DNA of 64,000 nt from Pelobates cultripes (Eukaryota; Chordata; Amphibia; Anura; Pelobatidae). The stretch's first letter is position 1; the number at the start of each line of letters is the position of its first letter. The stretch lies in the NCBI GenBank assembly GCA_933207985.1, contig OW240915.1, positions 279,597,489 to 279,661,488 on the forward strand, read 5' to 3'. Shown one piece after another: positions 34,533 through 46,643 of the stretch. Under the pieces are notes generated by a model that made no database searches, was not told the origin of the DNA, and saw nothing but the letters and a program-made list of their open reading frames with translations. A program made the position numbers and the translations under genes.

Positions 34533-34785
34533 GGTTAGATGAACTTCCATCCAACCACAATGCAACATTCACAACCAAATCTCTCAAGAATTCCTGCAAG
34601 GTTTGCTGAATTGTGATAGTGCCTGGAGTTTTCCTTTAAGTACTAGGGGTACGTTTTAGACATTTTAGACATGTTTTGGTATAACTGTTTTGGAATAATT
34701 TAAATTTGTGTGTTCAAAGGGAAAAGTAACACATTCTCTCTCAAAAATTTATTATTTCTAATATCATCAGAGCAGTTAGAATTAC
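34533..34785. other. Spacer with a TTAA MITE end
   Basis: TGCCTGGAGTTTTCCTTTAA followed by GTACTAGGGGTA (about 34621-34655) matches the right end of the unit at 24410-24562. No gene. Confidence 0.4.
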
Positions 34786-35300
34786 CTTATTTTTTATAGT
34801 TTATGGGAAATGGATTTAGATTTATCCTTGGAACCTCAGGAATGGATTAAATGTTTCAAATTAATGAGAGACTGCCTAAAAGCAGGTTTATATCAAGATC
34901 AAGCTTTTAAATTATTATCTAAAAGTTAAAGAACACCTTTAGGAATAAAGAGATTTGCCTCTCCATTTAATGTTGAAGATGTGCATGTAATAAGGGGGAT
35001 ATTCTACATATTTTTTGGAGTTGCCCGATATCTACCCCTTTTTGGGGGAAAATTGAGAGTCTGATTACTAACTACATTAACCAATGACCAAGGAACTAAT
35101 CTGTATTTTTCATACTGATTTTACATCTAATTATCACTCTATTGTTATTAGGTTTTTTTAATGTTGCCAAAACTTTAATAGCGAGCGTATGGAAAATACT
35201 TATAAATACATCAATAGAAATGTAGGTCAGTAAAGTGAATAAACTTTTGAACCTATATTGCAAAAAGGTGATTTAATGGAAGACCAAAATGGGGAAGTGT
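34786..35300 (+). pseudogene. Decayed L1/Tx1-type ORF2 C-terminus (third LINE)
   Basis: In one frame 34802-34929 reads LWEMDLDLSLEPQEWIKCF, then an LYQDQAFKLLSKS-like end and a stop. After a frame change, DILHIFWSCPISTPFWGK appears at about 34995-35060. These correspond to the KWEKDLQIVI and GDYLHIWWHC regions of the LINE at 46636-50408, so this is the 3' end of another, more decayed member of the same group. The knuckle has lost its first cysteine pair. The T-rich 35380-35470 stretch may be the remnant of its 3' UTR. Confidence 0.75.
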
Positions 35301-35459
35301 GAGAGATGTGTTATATACTTGGGGAAATCCTTCAACGATGTTACCAGAAGAGAGGGATAATTTAATTTAATTAGTGGATTCCTTTTTTTAAATTTTTTTT
35401 TGGGAGTTTTGACTTGTGGTTGAGTACAAGATCCGGATTTTATTCGTTTTTTAGTTGTT

Positions 35460-35996
35460 TTTTTTAAATACATAAGCTAGGAAAAAATCATAGGGGTTTA
35501 GTTACAGTATATGATTATACAATGCATAAGCCTGCCACAAAGTCAATGTACCCCATCTTTGGCAGGTCCTACACTAACAGCCTAATTTCTGCTCTAAATT
35601 CTTTGCAGTAGAAGGCTAAATAGGGCCCTGGGATGAGGCACCTGTGACAGTGAGGGGTGCAAAACCAAGGAGTTGACCTGACTCCCAAATATATATATGA
35701 AACTAGGTTTTTTTTACAAAGCTCACAGATTTTTGAGCAGACATTAGGCTGATAGAGTAGGACCTGCAAAGATGGGGTACATTGACATTGTGGCAGGCTT
35801 ATGCAATATATGATCATATACTGCAACTAATCCCTTTTTATATTTGCCTAGATTAGGTGTTTTTAAAACAAAAAAAATTTAATCTATGAGCTTTGCTGTT
35901 TAGTGGATGAGTAAGTGTGTGCTGGATCTTGTGCATTGTATACATTTGTACCAGCAGCACTCCATTTATCCATGTTCAAGTGAGTGCAGCCCCCTG

Positions 35997-36000
<4 letters not shown>
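35460..36000. mobile_element. Foldback repeat F, long inverted arms
   Basis: 35505-35600 (GCATAAGCCTGCCACAAAGT, CAATGTACCCCATCTTTGG, CAGGTCCTACACTAACAGCC) is the inverse of about 35735-35830. The spacer is about 135 bp. Outside the right arm the sequence runs on to 36000 as the inverse of 22738-22890 (GTGCTGGATCTTGTGCATTG, GTGAGTGCAGCCCCCTGG). There is no coding capacity. It is either a foldback transposon or two head-to-head copies of repeat F. Confidence 0.85.

Positions 36001-36032
<32 letters not shown>
36000..36032. repeat. (TA)n microsatellite
   Basis: A pure TA run of about 32 bp at the outer edge of the foldback. Confidence 0.95.
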
Positions 36033-36035
<3 letters not shown>

Positions 36036-36463
36036 TCTTAGGCATGCACAGTAATAAATTGTCATTTTCCATTATCTTCCATGTCTTGCTGCTAGCTTTA
36101 ACAGTAATTTTTTCGCTCTGATCTCGATTTCTGACACTAATTAATAGCCATTTGTCCTCAATACGGTGAAATATACTTGCAAAATGTTAATATATAACAT
36201 TAAACTCTGATCCTACATGAAGTATAATGTGTCCAGTCTCAACTTAAATGAGAAGCCAAGGAAAAATTTACAAATTGTCAGGAATTTGAAATTAATACAA
36301 AAGTGAATATAAAACTTTAGGTCAAAGTACCATTGAAACAATTTGTCATTCAACAGTTTTCAGTTTGGCCATTTGCACAAAATATTTCAAAATCCCAACT
36401 ATTCACATTCATTTTAGTATAAAGCAGCATAGTATAACAGAAATAGCACTTTTTAATGTTATA
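36033..36463. other. AT-rich spacer, nothing recognised
   Basis: No coding or repeat signal. Confidence 0.5.
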
Positions 36464-36904
36464 TTAACCCCTTCCCAACCTTGGACGTACCAGGTATGTC
36501 TGACAAAATATGGTCGTTAATGACCTCGGACATACCTGGTACATCCGATAGTAAATCCTCACTTACCTGATTGCTGGTGAGCGTGACCCTGGGGTCTCCC
36601 TGGGAGCTCAGACAGACGACCTCTGCCTGATCCAGCCCTCCCGTGCCATGTGATCATGGTTCCTCGCGATCACAAGGCCGGAATAGCCAGCTTGTGCAGT
36701 GCCTGCAGGGGGCCTGCCTGACCTCTCAGGCAGTCCCCCTAATGCCTGCAAATTTTTGTAAAAGTTTTAAAAGTTATTAAAAAGTTTAAAAAAGTAAATA
36801 AAGTACTTAGATTATATATATATATATATATATATATGATCTATGTACTTTTATATACACATACATAAATCATTATTCAAAGTGTGTTTTAATATTAATC
36901 TATA

Positions 36905-36954
<50 letters not shown>

Positions 36955-37153
36955 TTAAAATCCACTTAGAATAACATTAATTATATATATATTAAATAAA
37001 AAAAATATACCAGTTTAAATGTGTTCTAACTGTATTTCGATATTAATATACATATATATTTAAATCAAAATACATTTAAAATTATGTTATAAATACAAAA
37101 GCAACATTCCATAACAACTTCATTGGAGGCCCTGGCTTACCTTTAGGGGTTAA
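36464..37153. mobile_element. TTAA-flanked non-autonomous element with CCCC ends (piggyBac-like)
   Basis: TTAA at 36464-36467 and 37150-37153 encloses CCCCTTCCC at the left and the inverse TTTAGGGG at the right. TTAA target plus a CCC start suits piggyBac-type MITEs (family knowledge). The left 70 bp include an inverted pair GGACGTACCAGGTATGTC / GACATACCTGGTACATCC. The right half is AT-rich with (TA)n arrays at 36812-36838 and 36909-36949. No transposase remains. Confidence 0.65.
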
Positions 37154-39511
37154 ACAAGTGTCAATCAGTACAGTTTGAGAAATATACATGTTTTTCTCAA
37201 TCCATTTTTATGAATGGGGGGCTACTGATTGGCTTAGAGCATCGATTAACAGCGCCTCTGTCTGAGACTGTGCAAGGTTTCCTCTTTCAAGACTCTGAGA
37301 AGTGGAAGGAAAGGGGGCAGAACGATCAAGCTTATGAAGGCAATTGCCCAGAGCATGAAAAGTCTGTGATTGGACAGCCACAGAAAGTCTGGGTGAGGTT
37401 GGAAGGGGAGGGCTTATAAAGACTTCAGGCAAGAGTTCTACAGGTTTGGCAAACTGTTTTTAGCTATACCCACAATTAAATGTATAATTAAATGCATGGA
37501 CTTTTTTGCATGTTTTCATTGGGAGTAAATCTAGTAAACAGTGATATATATATATATGTTACTTTTATATATGTGTGTGTTATGGCCAATAGAAATATAG
37601 TTTAAGTTAGCTCCTAAAAGTTCATTCCCCACTAAGGAAAACAACTATTGTTGTTGCTGATTAAACTCTGAATTGCAAGTTATTCCTGATTACACCTGCA
37701 TTTTGAAATTCAATTTCATATTCAAGTTAAATATAACAATATTGCAATTTGTTGGTATTTTGAAATAAAATTCTGTTCTTACAGCTCTCTTTCTGTAGAT
37801 TTATCATATCTTTATGCACAATTACCCTGCCTTACATATCCCCTTTTAATCCCACTTTATCCCACAGCTCAGTCTCTACTAAGATCGGGCAAAATAACAC
37901 ACTCTTTTCTTATAGGTAGCAAACTACACACCTGGTAATTGTCTACAACCCTTATTACACTCCTTTTCACCTTCACTAAAATGAAATTATTCCCCACATC
38001 TGCTTTCTGTCTCCAAATCCCAGGAGACTGTTCCACAACTAATCCTAAACTTTGCAATTACAAACCATCCCACCCACCGTTCTTCAGGTCCAACCCTGCT
38101 TCAGTTCACTTTGTGGTTTAACTTTCCATTGGTCTGAGATGCTCCCTAATTACTTCTTTAACAACTTCACAACCTAAACTCTATTTGCAAATATCCCTTA
38201 AACTTTCTGCCCATCAACTTCAAAATCTCATTGCAATCAACTATCTCTACTATCTCCATTATAACTTCTAGATTACAAGCTCATGAGCCCTCTTACTAAG
38301 CACTTAGTAAGTACTTTGCATAAAAATGCTAGATGTTAAACTCACAAGCAGTATCCTTTGCTATTTTAAATTAAATTGTCTATATTTACTTATTTCTACA
38401 GCTTAGTGGAATAAGTAAGGCAATATAAATGCTTAATAATAATGATTTCTATACCAAACTTGTTAATGACAGATTGCTAATGTGAACATTGATTTTAATA
38501 CTTTTTTAATTATATTTGCCATTTGATACAACTTAGTATGATGTTTTTTTGGAAATACTGATCGGGAAACTATATTGTTTTCCTGATTTATTCAATTACA
38601 AGAGTGCATTTCAGTACCATGGACAGAGACAAGGCTATTTAGGTTGCTCATTATTACTTCTTGTACTTGCTGTGTAAACCCATTACAGAAAAAGTATAGA
38701 ATTTAGGCTTGTGTGCAATGGCCCTAACTGTTTCAGACAAACAGTGTAATTCCAATCACATATTTAATGTTTAAAAACATACTGCTGATAATACAATTCA
38801 AATATTCCAGAATAGGATCATGGAATTGGGTGCTGCACTTTGAAAGGAATTAGTGACAGTTTAACAGAACGATCATCATTAACACCTCGTTCGATTTGAT
38901 GAGCATTAGCTAACAATTTTTCATCGGTTACACCAATAAAAGGACAATTAAACACTGTAACTAAAATATGCATAGCAAGATCAATATTATAAGATATAAG
39001 ATATATATATATATATAAGATATATACAAGATATATATAAGATATACACATGTACACAATGCCTGAAATTTTTAGAAGTACCTTACAGAAACATACACAC
39101 CCCAAAACCACAGTTTCCATATTGAAAATAATAGCTGAGGTATACACCCACCACTTATTAGCATTTAATTATTCTATGATTAAGTCAGAATGTGCCAATT
39201 TTTGTTGTTGCTTACCTCGTGGTATTGGCCTATTGAGCTTGACATTGCAAGATTAATGATGACCCAGTTGTAGATTATAATATTTCCTAACTTTGGTGGC
39301 ATTACTGGCAGAAAAGGTCTGTGAACTTTGTATTGCGATTGGTTCAGAAAACAATTCAGTTGAAGTTCAGACAACATTATTGATCGGTTACTAATGCCAT
39401 ATGGTAATGTAGTCCAGCGTGTAATATGTAAATATAATTTTATATTTTATTTAAAAAGCTTAAATAAAATAGGTTTAACATGATTGCATTTCAAGGAAAT
39501 GTTACTTTTAC

Positions 39512-39551
<40 letters not shown>

Positions 39552-41468
39552 GTGTAAACAACATTACCATTGATTAATTTAATGTCTGCACGCTAATCAC
39601 TTCTACCGCATCTTTTACCAATCACCATATAGTGTTTATTATTCTGATTGGGGCTCAAAATGTTGACTCACCACTAGCCTTTTGCAAGTGAAAATTTACC
39701 CCCGGCTAAACATTTGGCTAAAAGTTTAGGACTTCAAATTTTACATTTAATTCTGATTCTGATAAATGAAAGTAAACTCTTTATAGCTATAAATACAAAC
39801 TTTTAATTAACCTTTTCAGCACCCCAGCACAGAACAACGCAATGACAACAAAACCCCCCAAACTGTCACATTATTCTAAAGTTGTTTGATGGGTAGAGAA
39901 TACCTTTAAGTCATATTAGTTTCTTGGCTAGAAAGCTAACACTACAGTTTTCAAAATGGTACATGTGCACACACATCAATATATGCTTCTCTGTAATAAT
40001 CTAGCTCATTTTAGTGTGACTGCTTTTCATTAGTTTCTACACTATTCAAATGAGGGATCTTAAGTTTCGTAGAATTTTATTGAAAATCTAAACTATTCTA
40101 CAGGGATATGATAAGTGAATTTGTAACTCATTTTCTAACAGATATAACACTAGTTATCTTATAATTTTACATTGTAGGGTACTTAGGTCCAGTTACACTA
40201 TAGTAAAGCGGCTAGAATTTATAATACCGTTCATGCAAAATGTCTTCTAAATTATCAGTAGTATAGCTACAAATAGATCCTTGTGGGAGAGTGTTAATTA
40301 ATGGACTGGAATATAGAAGGACTCGCCTGAGCCTCTAAATAGCCACAATGGATTTAGCTCAAGAGAATCTATTTATGACATCTTTTCTATAAGTTGATAA
40401 AAGTGACTACCGTGAGTGCATGATGAAATACACTATTACAGTTTAATAGCCTCTCTCATCTGGGAAAGATTGCTGTACCATTTATTTCCTTACAAACTAA
40501 CTCATGTAGACCCTTAACTTTCGGATTTCACTTTACTTTAACTTTCTTGCTTCATTTCTAAACCTTGAGTCATATTCCTTGATCGGAGCAAATTACTGTT
40601 CACAACTAGTCATTTACTGGCATTCCTCAATATAAACTTTGGCTGCTGTTAACCTACAAACATGTAAAACGATCAGTCTTTTTATTTATCTAAGACTACA
40701 CTATGGCCATTCAAAGGAACACATTCATCTTTTACTTTAATGGGAGAAAGTATCATGTAAGAATAGTTTCCAGGTTTTTAATTTATTTTCTGAAACTGTG
40801 ACAACTTGCTATGGATTTTTAAATTAAAACATATTTGAATAAAAATACCCATTGGATCTTGTTTGAAAATAATTTAATTGAGCTCCAGAATATTTGTTTG
40901 ATTTCATGATAATCAAATAATAATCTCTCTAATTATACTCTAACTCTTTTATCACTTGGATATGAGTGATTCTTCCACCAGAAAAACGGGATTCCAAATG
41001 GTAGTCCATTAATTATGGGCCATGAATCAGCGGTTTGCAAAGTATTTTTTTTTTACACTGAGCGTTTATATTATAGTTGTAAGTACTACGATTGATTTTA
41101 GTGATATACTAAATGCAGTTTCCAAACAGAGAGCTTCGAACATTCTTGTGTGACTTGGTGATGTCTTGTTGTTCAACACGGTAAATGTTAACACAATAAA
41201 ATAAATCAATAATGCTTTGGATGTGCAGATTTAAGGTTCTCTTGGTATTCTTGCAGAATAAGTAATTAAATTATGACACATTTCGATATGGTATTACCAG
41301 ACCAGCTTATATATATTGCAAATGCTCTAATAATCTATATTTATGTTGCAAACAATCTTTGAAGGTAAACTGGTGTATAAGCGTATGCATTTATTGATGT
41401 GTATTTCACTTGCATTTATACAATATATATGCATGATATTATTTAGCTATATTATAGCATTACCATAC
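37154..41468. other. Long AT-rich stretch, no gene recognised
   Basis: Short frames only. About 38270-38450 (TTACAAGCTCATGAGCCCTC, ending in CAATATAAATGCTTAATAAT) looks like an old L2-type tail. TA-rich arrays lie at 39003-39046 and 39517-39548. The remainder shows no recognisable repeat, RNA or exon. Confidence 0.45.
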
Positions 41469-41865
41469 TTAAAGGGACATTGTAGGCACCAAAATAACTT
41501 TAGCTTAATGAAGCAGTTTTGGTGTATGGAATTGTGATTCACACAGGCTGCATGAAAAATTGTTTCATTCTCACTCAGATGTTAACTTGTTAGACATTCT
41601 TTAGGCTCTAGAAAGCTATTAACAGAGCAGTAGACAGGCTATTCTAAATTAAACATACTGTTCAATAAAGTTTAAACATTAGATCTCTCTTTACAGGAAG
41701 TGTTAAGAAGATTTTGCAAGTTGCATGTATGGAGGTGTGACTAAAGCTGCATAAACAAAGGGATTTAACTCCCAAATGGCAGAGAATTGAGCAGTGAGAC
41801 TGCAGAGTTATGATCTACACATTAAAACTGCTAAAGTTCTTTTGGTGCTTATAGTGTCCCTTTAA
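41469..41865. mobile_element. TTAA MITE (GGGACATTGTAGG-type), both ends intact
   Basis: TTAA at 41469-41472 and 41862-41865, ends AAAGGGACATTGTAGGCACC and GGTGCTTATAGTGTCCCTTT. A stem-loop at the left end is CACCAAAATAACTTTAGC with GAAGCAGTTTTGGTG. It is a close relative of the 2943 and 24410 units and has no coding capacity. Confidence 0.8.
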
Positions 41866-43000
41866 ATAAAATAATTTGCGTCACAAAATTGAATACATAT
41901 ACTTAATATACGTAACAGATAAACAACATAGATCTAAAACGTTAAACTTGCTAATATTAACATCCCTTTAACTGTACAGTGTGGCAAGCTTTAACGCTGA
42001 ACCTTTATAATGCAGTTCAAAAGAATACATTGCAAAACCATATTTTTTAATTTAACCTCCTCCAGATGTTTAAAGCTTACAAGTCTGCCAGTTACTAATT
42101 TATTCTTGTATGTTTAGTGTAATGGATACACTTGAGCATTCCATGCAATAAATCACAAGTCTTGATTCACATATTTTACAGCAATATTGTTACCACTTAA
42201 GGATACTTTCAGTGATTAAGTAATATCATGGTCAATTTGAGCGTGACTGTGTTTACTTACAGAGCATTGTTAATTGGTAAACTGATTAATTACTATAAGA
42301 ATAAAATGCTCTTGATTCTGCCAGCTAAATATGTTTTAAGTATATATTCTAAATATATATATATTCTTTTAATTTTTTTTAAAAAATTTTGCTTTAATTT
42401 ACTTTAGATTTTTAGATTTATTTCTAAATACTAGAATCCTTCTATGTTTTTACACCTAGCACCTCTCATGTAAAAAGTATATACTGTACTTAAAATTAGG
42501 AAATAAATCAACATTACTAGATGAAGCATGTGTAACACCATTAAATGGTCTACAGGTTTCCAAATAGACTTTTCTTATGAGTATTCTGGTCAGCAACAGC
42601 AGGGCTTAGTGAAATGGTTCAATGAATTGGATAATACAGTGCTTATTTGGCAAAAGAAATGAGCTCCATATTGGATAATGAATGATTCTGACTTCATCAA
42701 CTGCATGCATAGCAACTCATCTTTCAGCCTCGGCAAACATACATATTTCCACTTGATATTAATAACTAATCATATTTCATACCTTAAATGATGTGTAGTA
42801 TTTTAAATGTCTATATTGGAAATGGAAAGCTGTGTAAAGCTGTCAGACACCTAATTTAATTAATATTAATGTATTATGTTCCATTTTCTTTTAATTTATT
42901 AGATACACGTTTATATTTAAAAAAATTTTTTTTAAAATCAGGTGATTTAAAAAATAATTAAATACTCTTTTGGATAAGGATATATTACTAGTTATTCACT

Positions 43001-43080
43001 GATAAATGAATGTTGATGACACGGCAATGCAAAATATGTTCCAAAACAAATAGAAAATTATGAGAAAAAATCTTGAATTC
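43001..43080 (+). repeat. Direct duplication, copy 1
   Basis: GATAAATGAATGTTGATGAC through CCAAAACAAATAGAAAATTA is repeated 1.66 kb downstream with a handful of changes. Confidence 0.9.
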
Positions 43081-44664
43081 GGCAGAGTGAATCTTTAAAT
43101 CAACAGCTACTACAGCCAGCACACAGCCTCATATAACTCTCTGGCAACGGTAACGTCACACAAACTGTTAGTTGGAGATTTTGACCATTGAATATCAAAT
43201 CAAAATAGATGCTATTCTATGCTATTATATTGAAAAGATCCTGAATGCTGAGAAACATAAAAAGCAGAATATTCGTCACTACAGATCTCCAACAAAAGAC
43301 ATTCTATTAGAGGATAGAAGCTCATCTCTTGTATTTGAATAGCAGTTTTCCCATTATGGTTTTGAGGACAACAAATGGGTGAAGACCTTGAAAAGGGGAA
43401 ACATGTTCTATTCCCTGAGATTTTTTATCTGTATTTGTTATACAGCATACTTTGTATATTGTTTTCTTCTTATGTTCCACAGATACCTATAGGACATTGT
43501 CCATTGAAACATATACATAAGTATATTCTGTGTCCATTCACTTTGGGGTGTACTGTTAGTTTGCTTTATCTTTTATTTTTAAGACAAGTAAATAGTCAGC
43601 TATTGGAGGAAAGCAACAACAAATAAGACAGATGTCATATAATTCATGATCAATAATATACTGAAATGTCTGGAAACCAGTAGTAATGTCACAAGTAATT
43701 CAAGTCATGTTTTGTCAATGAAATTATTCTGTCAAATGACTGGATGCTCATCCAATTAGTGCATGTTTTTAAGAAACTATATGCAATTTTTCTACAAGAA
43801 AAAAAATGGAACAGTATGTAAGAGAAAAAAACCAACAACAAACATTGTAAATTGAGCACAATAAAATATTGTGATGCATTAAATCATGGCTATGTAAATT
43901 AAGTACAACACTGAGTGTTAAATATTTCTACTTTGGAATAAGTACCGTATCTGTAAGGAAAATTGTTCCATCTATGAATTGAATATTATCTGTTTTTTCA
44001 TTGTGTATGAAAACAAAATACCAGTTTACTAAGGTATGTTAAAGTGCATCTGTAAATGGCAAATATTTTATTTCTGCTAAATATGCCATGGTAAGGTAAT
44101 AGAAGTCACTACGGGCATAATTTATAAAACTGCTGTTGGCTGTGTTACTTTGCATTTCTGTATTACAATTTTGTGACCGTGTGTGCTTTTTTTTTTTTCT
44201 GGAATATACTGCGGATGGAAATTTTTGGATTTGTCCAAGGGCATTATGTGTATGTGTGAACTTAGGAATGCAAGTTCAGCTCTTTTCTTAACATAATCTA
44301 CTAGACTGAACACTAATGAGGGCAAATGAATTGAAAATCAGAAAAAGCTATTAATAAATGATTTGCCTTACAAATTATGAAAAAATGGTAATGTGGTCGT
44401 GATTCCAATCACTGACATAAACTGTCAGCTTGATTCAAAAATATACATTGACCATCAGCATAATTCATAAATTAAAAAAAGGATATACTGCATTTTTTAA
44501 ATCATATGCTCTATAATATTTTAGTGATTTATATATTATTTTTTAACATTCATGAACAAAGCATAAGCCATTATACATTGTGTATAAAAGTAAGTTTTTT
44601 AATTTATATATGTTTGTGTGTGTGTGTGTACATTTATATATGTTTATGGAGACCTACCTGGATT

Positions 44665-44744
44665 GATAAATGAATGTTGATGACAGGGTAATGCAAAATA
44701 TGTTCCAAAACAAATAGAAAATTATGAGAAATAATATCGAATTA
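44665..44744 (+). repeat. Direct duplication, copy 2
   Basis: Same block as 43001-43080. The first 70 bp differ at only about three positions, then similarity fades. Confidence 0.9.
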
Positions 44745-44881
44745 GGAGTAATTGTCCATGTTTGTAAGTTTTATTCTAGCTGGTCCACAATTAGTATTTA
44801 GGGTCAATTCCTTAATATATTTTCAGAGCCACTTGTATGATTTTTAGCCCTTCTGTGATTTCTAGAGGATATCCTACCTGT

Positions 44882-45442
44882 GTATAAAAATTGGGGTTAT
44901 CCTGTCAGGGATGAAATGAGATACGGGTTATCCTGTTAGGGAAGAAAAGGCACAACATTGTGCAAAACTGTATCACCAGATTATAATAAAAGTATGTGTC
45001 AAATGGCCACTCACAATTTGTAAAAGATAGAGCCTTTAGTATAATAGGTGTAATATGCACTTTGTATTTTGTCTGAACAGCACTGATTTGTCCTTGAGGA
45101 AGTCCCTGGGTGGGACGAAATGCGTAGGACTTACCTTTTTTGCTCTTATGGTGACAGACTACATCTGCTAACTCTAACTTTGATGTAAATTAATAAATCT
45201 GCATTGTGCACTTTATTTGTTTGCCTTTTTATTGGATTACACCTTGTCTCTCCTTATTCTGAGATATTCAAAGCTCAAGATTGTGAACAGATCTACATCC
45301 ACACATAATACTCTGAAGGCTCTTTTATCTTTTACAAATTGTGAGTGGCCATTTGACACATACTTTTATAATAATTTAGTCATACAGTTTTGCACTATGT
45401 TGTGCCATTTCTTTCCTGACAGGATAACCCCTATTTTTATAC
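44882..45442. mobile_element. Foldback element with 125-150-bp arms
   Basis: The left arm 44882-45033 runs from GTATAAAAATTGGGGTTATC to GTCAAATGGCCACTCACAAT. It is inverted at 45319-45442, which ends GGATAACCCCTATTTTTATAC. The arms are about 85-90% matched by eye. The left arm has an extra internal duplication of GGGTTATCCTGTYAGGGA. The 285-bp centre includes CTTGAGGAAGTCCCTGGGTG then GGACGAAATGCGTAGGAC. No coding capacity; superfamily unknown. Confidence 0.88.
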
Positions 45443-46391
45443 ATTGATATTTTCTGAAAATTCTATTGATGAAATCTTCGGGGGGTTTTTAAACCTGAAG
45501 GAAGTCTATTCATTATATATCATAGTAATTGCATTTTGATATCCAAAAACACTTTATATAATTATGAAAATCACTTTTGTGCAATATCCTATAAACGTAG
45601 AAACATAGAATGTGGCTGCAGATACGAACCATTTGGCCCATCTAGTCTGCACAATTTTCTAAATACTTTCATTAGTTCCTAGCATTATCTTAAGTCTAAG
45701 ATAGACCTATGCCTATCCCATGCATGCTTAAACTCCTTCACTGTGTTAACCTCTACCACCTTAGCTGGAAGGTTATTCCATGCATGCACCACCATCTCAG
45801 TAAAGTAATACTTCCTGATATTATTTTTAAAACTAATTTAAGACTATGTCCTCTTGTTGTGGTAGTTCTTCTTATTTTAAATATAGTCTCCTACTTTACA
45901 GTGTTGATTCCCTTTATGTATTTAAATGTTTCTATCATATCCCCCGTCTCATCTTTCCTCCAAACTATACATGTTAAGATCCTTTAACCTTTCCTTCTAA
46001 GTTTTATCATGTAATCCATGAACCAGTTTAGTAGCCCTTCTCTGAACTTTCTCCAAAGTATCAATATCCTTCTAGAGATAGTTATAGTTATATGCACTTG
46101 GAAAATAAAAATGGAAATGTTTGTTAGTAAGTAAGTAATATTTTCACAAATAGTTTTAAGACAGAAGTATGGGAAAAGTTGGTAGGGATTTGTAAATAAT
46201 GAGAAGAGGAGAGAACTGGATAGATTCTTTAATATAAACAGAAGAGTCTAAAATGTTGATGTAGAGAAGCTTTGCAATAAATGCTTGGTGGGGGTTGGCA
46301 ATGCGGTATGGTAGTAGGCGAAGACAATAGGCAAAATTAAGGGACGCTCCTAGCTCAGCTTTTAATTTTTCCTCATTTAGGAATTTTCTAT

Positions 46392-46643
46392 ATGAGGACT
46401 AGACTCCATTTAGGGGATTTTTCCCTTTTGGATCTATACCCAGAGGTTAATACTCAGGGTTTGTTGAATGATTGCCTCTTGTATATGAGAGGACGGGGTA
46501 TGTTTGGTATGAAAGTGGTAGTTGTGAAGGGGGCTCATTCTCAGAATAGAAAGAAGTTCAGAAATAAGTTTAATAAGTACAAAGGTGATGGTTATCAGAT
46601 TTGGAAGAATCCCAAGAAGAGATTAAAAAAGAGAAATGGTTAA
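46392..46643 (+). other. Open frame ahead of ORF2, function unknown
   Basis: The 83 codons end in a very basic tail (KNPKKRLKKRNG) and contain SQNRKKFRNKFNKYKGDGYQ. The stop overlaps the ORF2 start: ATG at 46636 and TAA at 46641-46643, an 8-nt overlap. This suggests it is the C-terminal end of the element's ORF1, with ORF2 reached by reinitiation or a similar route. No known ORF1 domain was recognised, so this is inferred from position and charge only. Confidence 0.5.

Larger units (their letters stand above)
41866..44881. other. AT-rich stretch, no gene; contains one dispersed duplication
   Basis: An 80-bp block is duplicated at 43001 and 44665. A short (GT)n lies at about 44610-44630. An 83-codon frame at 43375-43626 has no domain. 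Nothing else is supported. Confidence 0.45.

Noticed and set aside
43375..43626. 83-codon frame with hydrophobic stretches
   Set aside because: AT-rich DNA encodes such frames by chance; there is no splice or homology support.
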